DNA of 47,905 bases, taken from an uncultured Paracoccus sp. (GTDB lineage Bacteria; Pseudomonadota; Alphaproteobacteria; Rhodobacterales; Rhodobacteraceae). The DNA lies in the NCBI RefSeq assembly GCF_937873615.1, contig NZ_CALMYP010000051.1, positions 1 to 47,905 on the forward strand, given 5' to 3'. Every line of letters begins with the position of its first letter. The stretch's first letter is position 1. Below the pieces are notes generated by a model that saw only the letters and a program-made list of their open reading frames with translations, was not told the DNA's origin and did not search any database. Of the stretch, positions 36,022 to 44,935 are shown piece by piece. Made by a program: the position numbers and the translations under genes.

Positions 36022-37739
36022 TGAGGGGCGCTCCGCCAGACGCTGACAAGGCCATGAATACGAAGCCCCTGCCACCCGCCCACCCATCGTCGCAGGCAGC
36101 CATCGCTCCGGCCCCGCCGCCCGCCGGGCTTGCGATGCCGGTGCCCCGCGCCTGCATGTATTTTGCGACCGCGGCCATTCTCGCCGTCGCGCAGGGCTTC
36201 AGCCAGAGCATGGTCTCGGTCAACACCCAGCAGTTGCAGGGCGTCTTCGGCGCAACTCAGGCCGAGACAGTCTGGCTGACGGTTGCCTTCATGGCACCGA
36301 ACGCCTCGCTCTCACTGGCCCTGATCAAGGTCCGGGGACAGTTCGGCCTGCGTCGATTTGCCGAATTCGCCATCGTCGCGTTCCTGCTGTCGTCTTTGCT
36401 GAGCTTTGCCGCCGACGACTTCCAGTCAAACCTTGCCGTCCGGTTTCTTGCCGGCTGCGCTGCCGCCCCGATGACATCGCTTGGCTTTCTCTACATGCTG
36501 GACCCCCTGCCCCCACACAGGAAAATGAATGTCGGGCTGGCCGCATCCCTCACCCTCATCTTCATGGGCTCGACTGTGACGCGGTTGATCTCGCCGCATT
36601 TGCTGGCACTCGGATCATGGCACGGGCTGACCATTTTCGAGGCGAGCCTTGCTGCAGTTGGATTGGGCCTGATCTACCGTTTCCCCCTGCTGGCACCCGC
36701 ACAGCCGATGCGGATCGAAGCGGGGGACGTGATCTCGTTCCTGCTGATCTTCATCGGCTTTGGCAGCCTGACGGTCGTCGCAATCACCGGTGCCCAATAC
36801 TGGTGGACGGAACAGGCCTGGCTGGGTTGGACACTGGTCGCAGGGATAGCGACCCTGGCCCTTGCAGCGATCATCGAACTGAACCGCAAAACCCCGCTGC
36901 TCGATATTCGCTGGCTGGCCAGCCCGGGCATCATGCATTTCGCCGCCTCGCTGCTGTTCTTCCGCCTGATCCTCAGCGAGCAGACCGCAGGCGCAGCCGG
37001 CCTGCTTGGCACACTCGGGTTGCAAAACGAACAGATGCGCGGGCTCTGGTTGGTCGTGCTGGGCGCAACGATCCTTGGCGGCGTGATCTGTGCGGTGCTG
37101 TTGAAGCCGGGGCGGGAAAAGCAGTTCCATGTCGTCGCCCTTCTGCTGTTGATCGGCGGATCGCTTCTGGACGCTCGTTCGACCTGGGCGACCACGCCTC
37201 GGGATATGTACCTGTCGCAGGCCATGATCGGCATGGCCTCGGCCCTGTTCCTGCCTCCGGCCCTGCTGTCCGGCGTGATGGCGGCCCTCGCCAAAGGTTC
37301 GGACTACATCCTGACCTTCATCATCATCTTCCTGACCACCCAGAAACTTGGCGGCTTCCTTGGTGGCGCAGTCTTCTCGACATTCATCCAGAGCAGGACC
37401 ATCCTGCACCAGCAGCGGCTAGGCGAGGCCCTCGTTACCACGGATCCGATGGTCGCCGAACGTATCGCGACCTATGCCTCGTCCATGTTTCCAGTCCTCC
37501 GGGACTCGACCCTGCGCAGCGCGCAGGCGGCGGCGCAACTGGCCGCCGATGTGCGGACACAAGCCAGCGTCCTGGCCTATAACGATGCCTTCCTGATGAC
37601 CGCCGCGGCTTCCACGATCGGGCTCGCCCTGTTGCTTGGCCATAGCGCCATCGACCTGCTCAAGGCGAAACATGCCGCCCGGTCGACAGTCGTCACCCCT
37701 CCCGCAAGCCAGGGCGCACCCGTTGCGACAGCCGCCTGA
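36021..37739 (+). CDS. MFS multidrug efflux permease (DHA2/EmrB-like)
   Basis: About 572 residues with 14 predicted membrane segments, the DHA2 layout. A proline-rich cytoplasmic N-terminus precedes the first helix (MYFATAAILAVAQGFSQSMVSV). Later segments include LGTLGLQNEQMRGLWLVVLGATILGG and FIIIFLTTQKLGGFLGGAVF. The start lies in a TGATG overlap with marR; a GTG three bases upstream is possible. It would form a tripartite-type exporter with the HlyD protein that follows. Confidence 0.85.
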   Translation: MRGAPPDADKAMNTKPLPPAHPSSQAAIAPAPPPAGLAMPVPRACMYFATAAILAVAQGFSQSMVSVNTQQLQGVFGATQAETVWLTVAFMAPNASLSLALIKVRGQFGLRRFAEFAIVAFLLSSLLSFAADDFQSNLAVRFLAGCAAAPMTSLGFLYMLDPLPPHRKMNVGLAASLTLIFMGSTVTRLISPHLLALGSWHGLTIFEASLAAVGLGLIYRFPLLAPAQPMRIEAGDVISFLLIFIGFGSLTVVAITGAQYWWTEQAWLGWTLVAGIATLALAAIIELNRKTPLLDIRWLASPGIMHFAASLLFFRLILSEQTAGAAGLLGTLGLQNEQMRGLWLVVLGATILGGVICAVLLKPGREKQFHVVALLLLIGGSLLDARSTWATTPRDMYLSQAMIGMASALFLPPALLSGVMAALAKGSDYILTFIIIFLTTQKLGGFLGGAVFSTFIQSRTILHQQRLGEALVTTDPMVAERIATYASSMFPVLRDSTLRSAQAAAQLAADVRTQASVLAYNDAFLMTAAASTIGLALLLGHSAIDLLKAKHAARSTVVTPPASQGAPVATAA

Positions 37740-37751
37740 AGGACCATCAAC

Positions 37752-38792
37752 ATGCTTTCCAACGCAACCCGACATATCGCCACATTTTTGACCATCGTCA
37801 TCGCCGTCGCCGGTATCTTCGGCGTGCTGCTGGCCTGGGGCCTGCCGCCCTTCGCGACCGCGAGCGAAAGGACTGAAGATGCCTATGTGCATGGCATGGT
37901 CACGCCTCTGTCGACCGAAGTTTCCGGCACCGTGAAATCCGTCGCCGTCCGGGACTACGAGCGTGTCGCAAAAGGCGATCTGCTGATCCAGCTCGACACG
38001 CGGGGCTTCGCCGAAAAACTCGCCCAGGCGAAGGCCCAGCTTGCGTCTTCCGAAGCGTCGCTTTCCGGCATCGCGCAGGAACGCGCAATCGCGACATCGA
38101 ACATCGAGGCCGCCGATGCGTCGGTCGACGCAGCGCAAGCGTCGCTGGCAGCGGCCAGAAAGAACTTGGAGCGCGCAACGCATCTTCAGGAACGCGGCGT
38201 GATGACCGAGAGCGATACCGAAGATCTGCAGCTGTCCCAGGAAAAAGCCCTTGCAGCCCTGCGGCAAGCAAAGGCACAGGCGGGAATGGCCCGGCAATCC
38301 CTTGCCGCCCTCGACACCTCCGAAAGCGCCCGCGAGGCCGCCGTGTCCCAGGCCAGGGCGGCGGTATCGCTGGCGCAGATCGATCTCGATAACACCAGCG
38401 TCTTTGCACCGATCGATGGTCGCCTCGGAGAGGTTTCGGCACATCAGGGCCAATACGTTTCGGCAGGATCGCGCTTGCTGACCATCGTTCCAGATGATGT
38501 CTGGATCGTCGCGAACTTCAAGGAAACTCAGCTTGACCGACTTCGGATCGGGCAGCCTGTCCAGGTTTCTGTCGATGCGCTCGGCGGCACCGAGTACGCT
38601 GGCCATATCGAACGATTTTCGCCCGCGACCGGCTCCCAGTTCAGCGTGCTTGGCAGCTCGAACGCGACGGGAAACTTCATCAAGATCGTGCAACGCGTCC
38701 CAGTCCTGATCTCGTTGGACAAGGGCCGGGGTCAAGAAGCGTTGCTCGCGCCCGGCATGTCCGTGGTCGTGAGCGCCGGGTCGAACGGGTGA
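37752..38792 (+). CDS. HlyD/EmrA-type membrane-fusion protein
   Basis: 346 residues. One N-terminal membrane anchor (IATFLTIVIAVAGIFGVLLAWG) is followed by EDAYVHGMVTPLSTEVSGTVKSVAVRDYERVAKGDLLIQLD, the first half of the lipoyl domain. A long alanine-rich coiled coil (about residues 95-200) leads to the second half (IDLDNTSVFAPIDGRLGEVSAHQGQYVSAG) and a beta-barrel. It links the MFS pump to an outer-membrane channel; no TolC gene is nearby. It starts 12 bases after the permease stop. Confidence 0.9.
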   Translation: MLSNATRHIATFLTIVIAVAGIFGVLLAWGLPPFATASERTEDAYVHGMVTPLSTEVSGTVKSVAVRDYERVAKGDLLIQLDTRGFAEKLAQAKAQLASSEASLSGIAQERAIATSNIEAADASVDAAQASLAAARKNLERATHLQERGVMTESDTEDLQLSQEKALAALRQAKAQAGMARQSLAALDTSESAREAAVSQARAAVSLAQIDLDNTSVFAPIDGRLGEVSAHQGQYVSAGSRLLTIVPDDVWIVANFKETQLDRLRIGQPVQVSVDALGGTEYAGHIERFSPATGSQFSVLGSSNATGNFIKIVQRVPVLISLDKGRGQEALLAPGMSVVVSAGSNG

Positions 38793-38890
38793 CGCCAAAG
38801 AAAGGTCTGGCACAATCCTCCTCGTCCGTGATTAGCGAATTTTGCCAGACTGTTCCGTTTCAAGCCACAGTCAAAGCGGCGCATGGCGGA

Positions 38891-39100
38891 TCAGGCGGCG
38901 GAGTTGAGCAGCAATTCCTGCCGTGCAGGATCGGGTATCTGGTAATCGAGCCCGACGGCATCCATCAGCAGCCAGTCCCATTCCGCATAGATGAAGTTAT
39001 GTCCGCGCCCATCCAGTCTTCCTGCGTTTTTGAGATAGTCAGCGCAATCCTCCGTCGAGAATTGGTCGACGATAATTCCGACGGTACTCCAATTTGCGTC
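38891..39100 (-). pseudogene. Possible IS630-type transposase C-terminal relic
   Basis: In the minus-strand frame ending at 38891, the sequence reads ...ANWSTVGIIVDQFSTEDCADYLKNAG, matching the pattern at the C-terminus of IS630-family transposases (W-x2-[IV]-G ... F-[ST] ... C-x-[ND]-Y-[FL] ... AG). It then continues about 40 residues (HNFIYAEWDWLLMDAVGLDY...) that I do not recognise. No start and no catalytic DDE residues are present. The remaining bases of 38793-39109 hold nothing I can name. Confidence 0.35.
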
Positions 39101-39109
39101 AGCAATCCT

Positions 39110-40000
39110 TCAAGGCCCGAAGGTCGGAGCCATGGCTCGGGTCCTGCTGTGGATGAAATTGCAGACGACTTGAATATGCGATAGCAGGCGATACTCTTCG
39201 GGATAAAGTAGCCAATAGGTCCGGTCGAATGTAAGGTCGTCAGGCAGCACCGGAACGAGATCGGTATCGCGCGCCATGAAGCAGGGCAGGACGCCCAGGC
39301 CTGCACCGTGCCTGACCGCGTCAAATTGCGCTTTGACCGTCGCCGCGCGATAGACCACCTGAAGATCGGGCAGGATGGCGCGGTTGAAATCCAGCTCAGG
39401 CGTGTAAAGAAGCTCGTCAATATAGCCAACGAAAGGGAGTTCTGCCAGATCCTCGCGACGCGCGGGCAATGGATGATGGTCGAAGAAATCTGGCCCGGCG
39501 TAAAGCTTTAGGTGGTAGTCCGTCAGCTTGCGCATGACCACGCGCCCCGAAAGCGGCCGGTCCAGGCTGACCGCGATATCGACATCGCGGCGCCAGAGCT
39601 TGTGCGAGGCAGGAACGGGAACGAACTCGACCTCCGTGCCCGGATTGTTCTTCACGAAGTCAGGCAGTATTTGGGACAGGACGGTATTCCCGAACCCGTC
39701 CGGTGCGCCGACGCGGACACGTCCGCGGGTTTTGCCTTCCAGCCGGGCAAGGCCGTCCGATAGGCCGACAGCCGCCATTTCCATTTCTGAAGCCTTCTGA
39801 AGCACCTGCTGGCCGGCATCGGTCAGGATCAGGCCGTCCTCAGTCGGCTCGAACAGGTGGCAGCCAAAGCGCGCTTCCATTTGCTTGACGCGACGCGCGA
39901 TGGTTGTATGGCTGACGCCTAGTCGCCTGGCCGCGCGGCTCATCCTTCCGGTGCGCTCAATCTCAAGGAAAACCCGTATATCGTCCCAGTTGAAGTTCAT
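39110..40000 (-). CDS. LysR-family transcriptional regulator
   Basis: 296 residues. The N-terminal helix-turn-helix reads VFLEIERTGRMSRAARRLGVSHTTIARRVKQMEARFG, followed by the effector-binding domain (GRVRVGAPDGFGNTVLSQILPDF). GGGGGGAG lies just before the ATG. The gene starts 18 bases after the TRAP large-permease stop on the same strand, so it seems to be the last gene of the TRAP operon. It likely controls that operon and the divergent GMC gene; the effector is unknown. Confidence 0.92.
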   Translation of the reverse strand: MNFNWDDIRVFLEIERTGRMSRAARRLGVSHTTIARRVKQMEARFGCHLFEPTEDGLILTDAGQQVLQKASEMEMAAVGLSDGLARLEGKTRGRVRVGAPDGFGNTVLSQILPDFVKNNPGTEVEFVPVPASHKLWRRDVDIAVSLDRPLSGRVVMRKLTDYHLKLYAGPDFFDHHPLPARREDLAELPFVGYIDELLYTPELDFNRAILPDLQVVYRAATVKAQFDAVRHGAGLGVLPCFMARDTDLVPVLPDDLTFDRTYWLLYPEEYRLLSHIQVVCNFIHSRTRAMAPTFGP

Positions 40001-40018
40001 CTTCTCCCCCCTGCCGGA

Positions 40019-41389
40019 TCAATCATAGACGAGTTGCGGCAGCCAGAGCACGATTTCTGGCACCAGCAGGACAATGATGACCACGGCAAGCTGGATCAGG
40101 ACGAAGGGGATAATGCCGCGATAGATCTCGCCGGTCGTGACCTCCTTCGGCGCCGCCCCTTTCAGGTAGAACAGCGAGAATCCCACCGGCGGCGTAATGA
40201 ACGAGGTCTGCAGCGCCACCGAGAAGAGGACGACGAACCAGACCGGATCGTAGCCGAGATCATTCACCACCACCGGCCCGACCAGCGGCAGGAAGATCAG
40301 CGTGATCTCCAGCCAGTCGAGAAAGAAGCCGGCAAGGAAAGCAAAGAACAGGATGGAGACGATGACGCCTATGCCGCCGAAGGGGATCGCATGCAGCCCG
40401 GCAGCGATCATCTGGTCGCCGCCAAGCGCGCGCATAACCAATGCGAAGGCAGTGGCTCCGATGAAGATGCCGAAGATGAAGGAGGTAGTCAGCGTCGTGC
40501 GCCGCGCGACCTCGTAAAGCACACGAGGCGTCAGGCGACGGTTGGCCAGCGCCAGCAAGGTCGCGCCAAGCGCGCCGATGCCGGCGGCCTCGGTCGGGGT
40601 CGCGATGCCGGCAAAGATCGAGCCAAGCACCGCGATGATAAGCCCTAGCGGCGGCAGCACAGCCATGAAGGTGCGCAGCAGGCGCCTTGCCGTGAGGGGC
40701 TCGGGATTGGCCGGGCGCGGAGCCAGTCGCGGTTGGAGGGTAACCGCAACCACCACATAAACAAGATATACGATCCCGAGAAGGAGCCCGGGGATCAAAG
40801 CGCCCATAAACAATTCGCCCACCGACAAAGCGAGCTGATCGGCCATGATGATCAGCATGATCGATGGTGGGATCAGAATGCCAAGCGTGCCAGCAGAGGC
40901 GATGACACCTGCCGCAAGCCGCCGGTCATAACCCTGTTCCAGCATGATCGGCATGGCTATAGTGGTCAGCAGCACCACCGATGCCCCGACAATGCCGGTC
41001 GAGGCCGCCAGCAGGATACCGATCAGGATCACCGCCACTGCCAGCCCGCCATTGAACCGACCAAGCGTGGCAGCGAATTCCTTCATCAGAGTCTCGGCAA
41101 GGCCGGACTGGTCCAGCATGAGACCCATGAAAACGAATAGGGGCAAGGCCACCAGAACACCGTTCTCCATGACCGACCAGATCCGCTGCACAATGACCGA
41201 ATAATCGCGCCAACTGTCCAGAAAATAGGTGTCGACGCCCGCATATTGGTGCAGGCCAAGCGCCAGCAGCGCGATGATCAGCGACGACCCCGCCAGCGCC
41301 CATATCACCGGGATGCCGAGAAACAGCAGGCCAATAAAGCCAATCAGCATACCGATCACAAGCAATTCGTTGACAGCGAGTCCGAGCAT
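40019..41389 (-). CDS. dctM: TRAP transporter large permease (DctM type)
   Basis: 456 residues with about 12 membrane segments of the DctM family. Conserved stretches include ENGVLVALPLFVFMGLML, ILLAASTGIVGASVVLLTTIAMPIML, SAGTLGILIPPSIMLI and IATPTEAAGIGALGATLLAL. It carries the Na+-driven transport pathway and works with the small permease (41423) and the binding protein (42001). AAGGA lies upstream of the ATG. Confidence 0.93.
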   Translation of the reverse strand: MLGLAVNELLVIGMLIGFIGLLFLGIPVIWALAGSSLIIALLALGLHQYAGVDTYFLDSWRDYSVIVQRIWSVMENGVLVALPLFVFMGLMLDQSGLAETLMKEFAATLGRFNGGLAVAVILIGILLAASTGIVGASVVLLTTIAMPIMLEQGYDRRLAAGVIASAGTLGILIPPSIMLIIMADQLALSVGELFMGALIPGLLLGIVYLVYVVVAVTLQPRLAPRPANPEPLTARRLLRTFMAVLPPLGLIIAVLGSIFAGIATPTEAAGIGALGATLLALANRRLTPRVLYEVARRTTLTTSFIFGIFIGATAFALVMRALGGDQMIAAGLHAIPFGGIGVIVSILFFAFLAGFFLDWLEITLIFLPLVGPVVVNDLGYDPVWFVVLFSVALQTSFITPPVGFSLFYLKGAAPKEVTTGEIYRGIIPFVLIQLAVVIIVLLVPEIVLWLPQLVYD

Positions 41390-41422
41390 TTCTTTTCCTT
41401 GTTTGGAGGTGCTGAATCGCCT

Positions 41423-41977
41423 TCAGCGATTGCGGATCAGGGCAATCACCTTGGCGACGCGCGACAGTGCGGCGAGAAAGATCAGCACCATTGCAAAGGG
41501 GATCAGCGCCTTAATCAGCCAGCGATGCGTCAAGCCGCCGGGTGATCGCGACACTTCGCTCAGCTTATGGGAAAACTCGACGAAGGGGATGGATTCCCCC
41601 GCGATCACGAAGGCGAATGGCATCACCAGAATGACCATGGCCAGCAGCTCGATCCAGGCCCGTCGATGTGCAGGCCATTTTTCGGCCAGCACATCGACGC
41701 GGACATGCTGATCCTCCACCAGGCAGTAGGCGATGCCAACCATGAAGCCATAGGCGTAAAGATGCCATTGCCATTCTTCCAGCGCGACTGAACTGTCGCT
41801 GAGCAGATAGCGGCGGATGACGTTGGTTATGATGACGACAATCAGCACCAGCCAGCTGATATGCGCTGTAACGGCAATGACGCGTATCAATCCGTCCAGC
41901 AGGCGCGAGAAAGGAGAGGCCGGCGCCTCAAGGTGTGGATGGCCGGCAGTCGGCGTGTCCTCGACAAGATGGGGCAT
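41423..41977 (-). CDS. dctQ: TRAP transporter small permease (DctQ type)
   Basis: 184 residues with four membrane segments. The motif EEWQWHLYAYGFMVGIAYCLVEDQHVRVDVLAEKWP matches the E-W-x-x-H...D-x-H-V-R-V-D signature of DctQ proteins, especially the longer type paired with mannitol/chloroaromatic-like TRAP systems. It holds the large permease in the membrane. GAGGAGAGG lies just before the ATG. Confidence 0.9.
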   Translation of the reverse strand: MPHLVEDTPTAGHPHLEAPASPFSRLLDGLIRVIAVTAHISWLVLIVVIITNVIRRYLLSDSSVALEEWQWHLYAYGFMVGIAYCLVEDQHVRVDVLAEKWPAHRRAWIELLAMVILVMPFAFVIAGESIPFVEFSHKLSEVSRSPGGLTHRWLIKALIPFAMVLIFLAALSRVAKVIALIRNR

Positions 41978-42000
41978 GAGCCTCTCCTCGTTTTCTGACG

Positions 42001-43098
42001 CTATTCAGCGGCGGGCGCATTGGCCCATTGCCAGTCACGCGGCAGATAGCCCCGCGAGTGCCAGGCGGTGTTTGAGGCCTGGAAGGCCTTCATCGACCCG
42101 TAGACCTTGGCAAACATCGGATCGGCCTCGGATTCGCGCGCCATGACCACCTCGGTCGCGTCGCGAAAAGTTTGCAGAACCTCATCGGGCAGACGGGTGG
42201 CGACGACGCCGTTTTCCTCGAAACTGGCCAGAACCGCGCCCTGCAGGGCCTCGGCCCGCGCGATGGCATAGGTGACACCGGCCATGCAGCTTGTCTCGAT
42301 CATCGCCTGCGTCGTCGGGCTCAGCCCCTGCCAGACATCGCTGTTGATGTAGAGATATTGCGAGGTTGAAGGCTGGTGCCAGCCGGGCAGATGGTAATAT
42401 TTGGCGACCTGATAGAAGCCGAGTTGTTCATCGACGGTCGGCAGCGAAAACTCAGTCCCGTCCAGCACGCCGGTTTCCAGCGCCTGATACAATTCGCCGC
42501 CCGGCAGAACGGACACGGCCATGCCGACCTCTTTCAGGATTTCACCGCCCAAACCGGCCGCGCGGAATTTCAGTCCGGAAAGTTGATCGACGCTTTCGAT
42601 CGGGAACTTGAACCACCCCGCTGCCTCGGGCGCGATGACGCCGCACAGGATCGGGTGGACGTTGTAGGGTTCAAAGGTCTCCAGCAGCAATTCGTTGCCG
42701 CCACCCTGATACATCCAGGCCACGAACTGATCCGGCTCCAGCCCAAAGGGCGTCGCCCCGAACAGGGCCGATGCCGGCACTTGCCCGCGCTCGTAGCCCA
42801 TCCAGCTATAGCCTGCCTCGATCTGCCCGGTAGCGGTGCTTTCAAAAACCGCCAATGCCGGAATCAGCTTTCCGGGCTCTAAGATCTCGAATTCGATCTT
42901 ACCGCCCGAAAGCGTGTTCAGCCTTTCGGCCACCCAGGGCAGCGTATCGCCAAGCGCCGTCAGATTCGATGAAAAGCTGATCGGCACTGCCCATTTCAGC
43001 GTGTCGGCTTCTTGTGCCGAAGTGCCTGTTGCCGCAATCGTGCCGACAGCAAGGCATGCCACACTGGCCCCAAGGCGCACGTTTTTTCTATATCCCAT
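42001..43098 (-). CDS. dctP: TRAP transporter substrate-binding protein (DctP type)
   Basis: 365 residues from ATG 43098 (GGAGG about 9 bases upstream). A signal peptide (LGASVACLAVGTIAATGTSAQ) is followed by LKWAVPISFSSNLTALGDTLPWVAERLN and the DctP signature region LSGLKFRAAGLGGEILKEVGMAVSVLPGGELYQALETGVLDGTEF, whose arginine usually binds a carboxylate. The C-terminus (AWHSRGYLPRDW) resembles the mannitol/chloroaromatic subgroup. The ligand is probably an organic acid. Confidence 0.93.
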   Translation of the reverse strand: MGYRKNVRLGASVACLAVGTIAATGTSAQEADTLKWAVPISFSSNLTALGDTLPWVAERLNTLSGGKIEFEILEPGKLIPALAVFESTATGQIEAGYSWMGYERGQVPASALFGATPFGLEPDQFVAWMYQGGGNELLLETFEPYNVHPILCGVIAPEAAGWFKFPIESVDQLSGLKFRAAGLGGEILKEVGMAVSVLPGGELYQALETGVLDGTEFSLPTVDEQLGFYQVAKYYHLPGWHQPSTSQYLYINSDVWQGLSPTTQAMIETSCMAGVTYAIARAEALQGAVLASFEENGVVATRLPDEVLQTFRDATEVVMARESEADPMFAKVYGSMKAFQASNTAWHSRGYLPRDWQWANAPAAE

Positions 43099-43286
43099 TT
43101 TATTCTTCCTCCCTGTTTTTACACGGGCCAACACTATGGCAGTGCATGCACGAGCCCCTATGAACGATATCGAACATGCACCGTGCGAATTCGTTACTTT
43201 CATCGCCGAGCTTGAGCCACCTTCATAGTCGAACCGCAGGCGCGCCCGTTCGAGGGCCCATGAATTCTGGGGAGGAGAATTTCGCG
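43099..43286. promoter_or_regulatory. Divergent control region between TRAP operon and GMC gene
   Basis: 188 bases must hold both promoters. Two small perfect palindromes are visible, GTGCATGCAC (43142-43151) and CGATATCG (43165-43172); either could be part of a LysR or other binding site. No clear -35/-10 pair can be assigned. Confidence 0.4.
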
Positions 43287-44888
43287 ATGCAGGAATTTGG
43301 TAACTACGATTACGTGATTGTGGGCGCGGGTTCAGCGGGTTGCGTGCTGGCCAACCGGTTGAGCGAGAACCCCGATAGCCGCATCCTGCTGCTGGAGGCG
43401 GGAGGCCGAGACAATTACCACTGGATCCATATCCCCGTCGGCTATCTTTATTGCATTGGCAATCCGCGAACCGATTGGGGCTATTCCACTGAGTCTTGCG
43501 CGGGCTTGGGCGACCGGTCGCTGATCTATCCGCGAGGGCGGGTGCTCGGCGGCAGTTCCTCGATCAACGGGATGCTCTATATCCGAGGTCAGGCAGCGGA
43601 TTACGATGGCTGGCGGCAGATGGGGTGCCGGGGCTGGGGTTGGGACGAGGTGCTGCCCTATTTCATCAAATCAGAAGACTATTATGGCGGCGCCAGCGAA
43701 GGGCACGGTGTTGGCGGCGAATGGCGCGTCGAAGAGCAGCGCCTGAAATGGGATATTTTGGACGCCTGGCGCGATGCCGCCGTCGCAGCGGGCATTCCGG
43801 CCGTCGAGGATTTCAATCTCGGCGATAATTTCGGCGTCAGCTATTTCAAGGTGAACCAGCGTCGCGGCTGGCGGTGGAGCACGGCGAAGGGCTTTTTGCG
43901 CCCGGCAAGCCAGCGCCCGAACCTAACAGTGCTGACCCAGGCCCTGACTGAGCGCATCCTGTTCAATGACCGCCGCGCGCAGGGGGTGCTGTTCCAGCAC
44001 AATGGACAGCGCAGCCGCGTCTCGGCGCGCCGTGAGGTCATTCTTTCGGCTGGTGCGATCGGCTCACCCCAGATCCTGCAGCTTTCCGGGATCGGACCCG
44101 GTGAACTGCTTCGCAAGCACGGCATCAACGTCCTACACCATTCACCCGATGTCGGCGAGAATCTTCAGGACCATCTGCAGATCCGCTGCGCTTACAAGGT
44201 CAGTGGCGCAAAGACCCTGAATACAATGAGCGCGTCGCTCTGGGGCAAGAGCATGATCGGGCTGGAATATGCGCTGAAACGCAGCGGTCCGATGTCGATG
44301 GCCCCAAGCCAGCTTGGCGCTTTCGCCTATTCCCATGAAGGCGCGGCGACGCCCGATCTGGAATATCATGTTCAGCCTGTCACGCTTGAGGCCTTTGGTC
44401 AGGCACCACATAGCTTCCCCGCGATAACTGCCAGTGTCTGCCAGCTTCGTCCCGAAAGTCGCGGCCATGTCAGGATCACATCCATCAGTGCCTCAGATCA
44501 TCCTGAAATTCAGCCCAACTATCTTTCGACAGCTCATGATCAATTGACTGCGGCGCGGGCCATCCGCCTGACCCGAAAAATTATGGCTCAGAAACCTCTG
44601 GCGCGCTACGAGCCCAAAGAATTCAAGCCGGGCTCCCATCTCAGCACCGACCAAGAACTTTCCCAAGGTGCAGCTCAAATCGCGTCGACAATCTTTCATC
44701 CTGTCGGCACAGTCCGGATGGGTTCGGACGAGCAGTCTGTTGTAGATGACCGGTTGCGGGTGCGAGGTGTCGAGGGGCTGCGTGTCGTGGACGCGTCCAT
44801 TATGCCAACAATCACATCGGGTAACACCAACTCGCCCACTGTCATGATTGCAGAACGCGCAAGCGACATGATCAAACGCGCCGACTGA
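43287..44888 (+). CDS. GMC-family FAD-dependent alcohol oxidoreductase
   Basis: 533 residues from ATG 43287 (GGGGAGGAG about 9 bases upstream; an ATG at 43260 lacks this). The FAD-binding motif is YVIVGAGSAGCVLANRLSE, followed by LLLEAGG and RGRVLGGSSSINGMLYIRG (GMC signature 1), and AGAIGSPQILQLSGIGPG (signature 2). The catalytic His-Asn pair is in STIFHPVGTVRMG and SGNTNSPTVMIAE. It resembles choline dehydrogenase and AlkJ-type alcohol dehydrogenases. Being divergent from a TRAP importer, it may oxidise an imported alcohol-bearing compound. Confidence 0.9.
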   Translation: MQEFGNYDYVIVGAGSAGCVLANRLSENPDSRILLLEAGGRDNYHWIHIPVGYLYCIGNPRTDWGYSTESCAGLGDRSLIYPRGRVLGGSSSINGMLYIRGQAADYDGWRQMGCRGWGWDEVLPYFIKSEDYYGGASEGHGVGGEWRVEEQRLKWDILDAWRDAAVAAGIPAVEDFNLGDNFGVSYFKVNQRRGWRWSTAKGFLRPASQRPNLTVLTQALTERILFNDRRAQGVLFQHNGQRSRVSARREVILSAGAIGSPQILQLSGIGPGELLRKHGINVLHHSPDVGENLQDHLQIRCAYKVSGAKTLNTMSASLWGKSMIGLEYALKRSGPMSMAPSQLGAFAYSHEGAATPDLEYHVQPVTLEAFGQAPHSFPAITASVCQLRPESRGHVRITSISASDHPEIQPNYLSTAHDQLTAARAIRLTRKIMAQKPLARYEPKEFKPGSHLSTDQELSQGAAQIASTIFHPVGTVRMGSDEQSVVDDRLRVRGVEGLRVVDASIMPTITSGNTNSPTVMIAERASDMIKRAD

Positions 44889-44935
44889 CACAAAAAGCTG
44901 ATAGCGGGCAAGCTTGGCTCTCGAACAGTCTGATG

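Noticed and set aside
38789-39184. 131-codon plus-strand frame after the HlyD gene
   Set aside because: No ribosome-binding site or recognisable motif, and it overlaps the LysR gene and the possible IS630 relic on the other strand.
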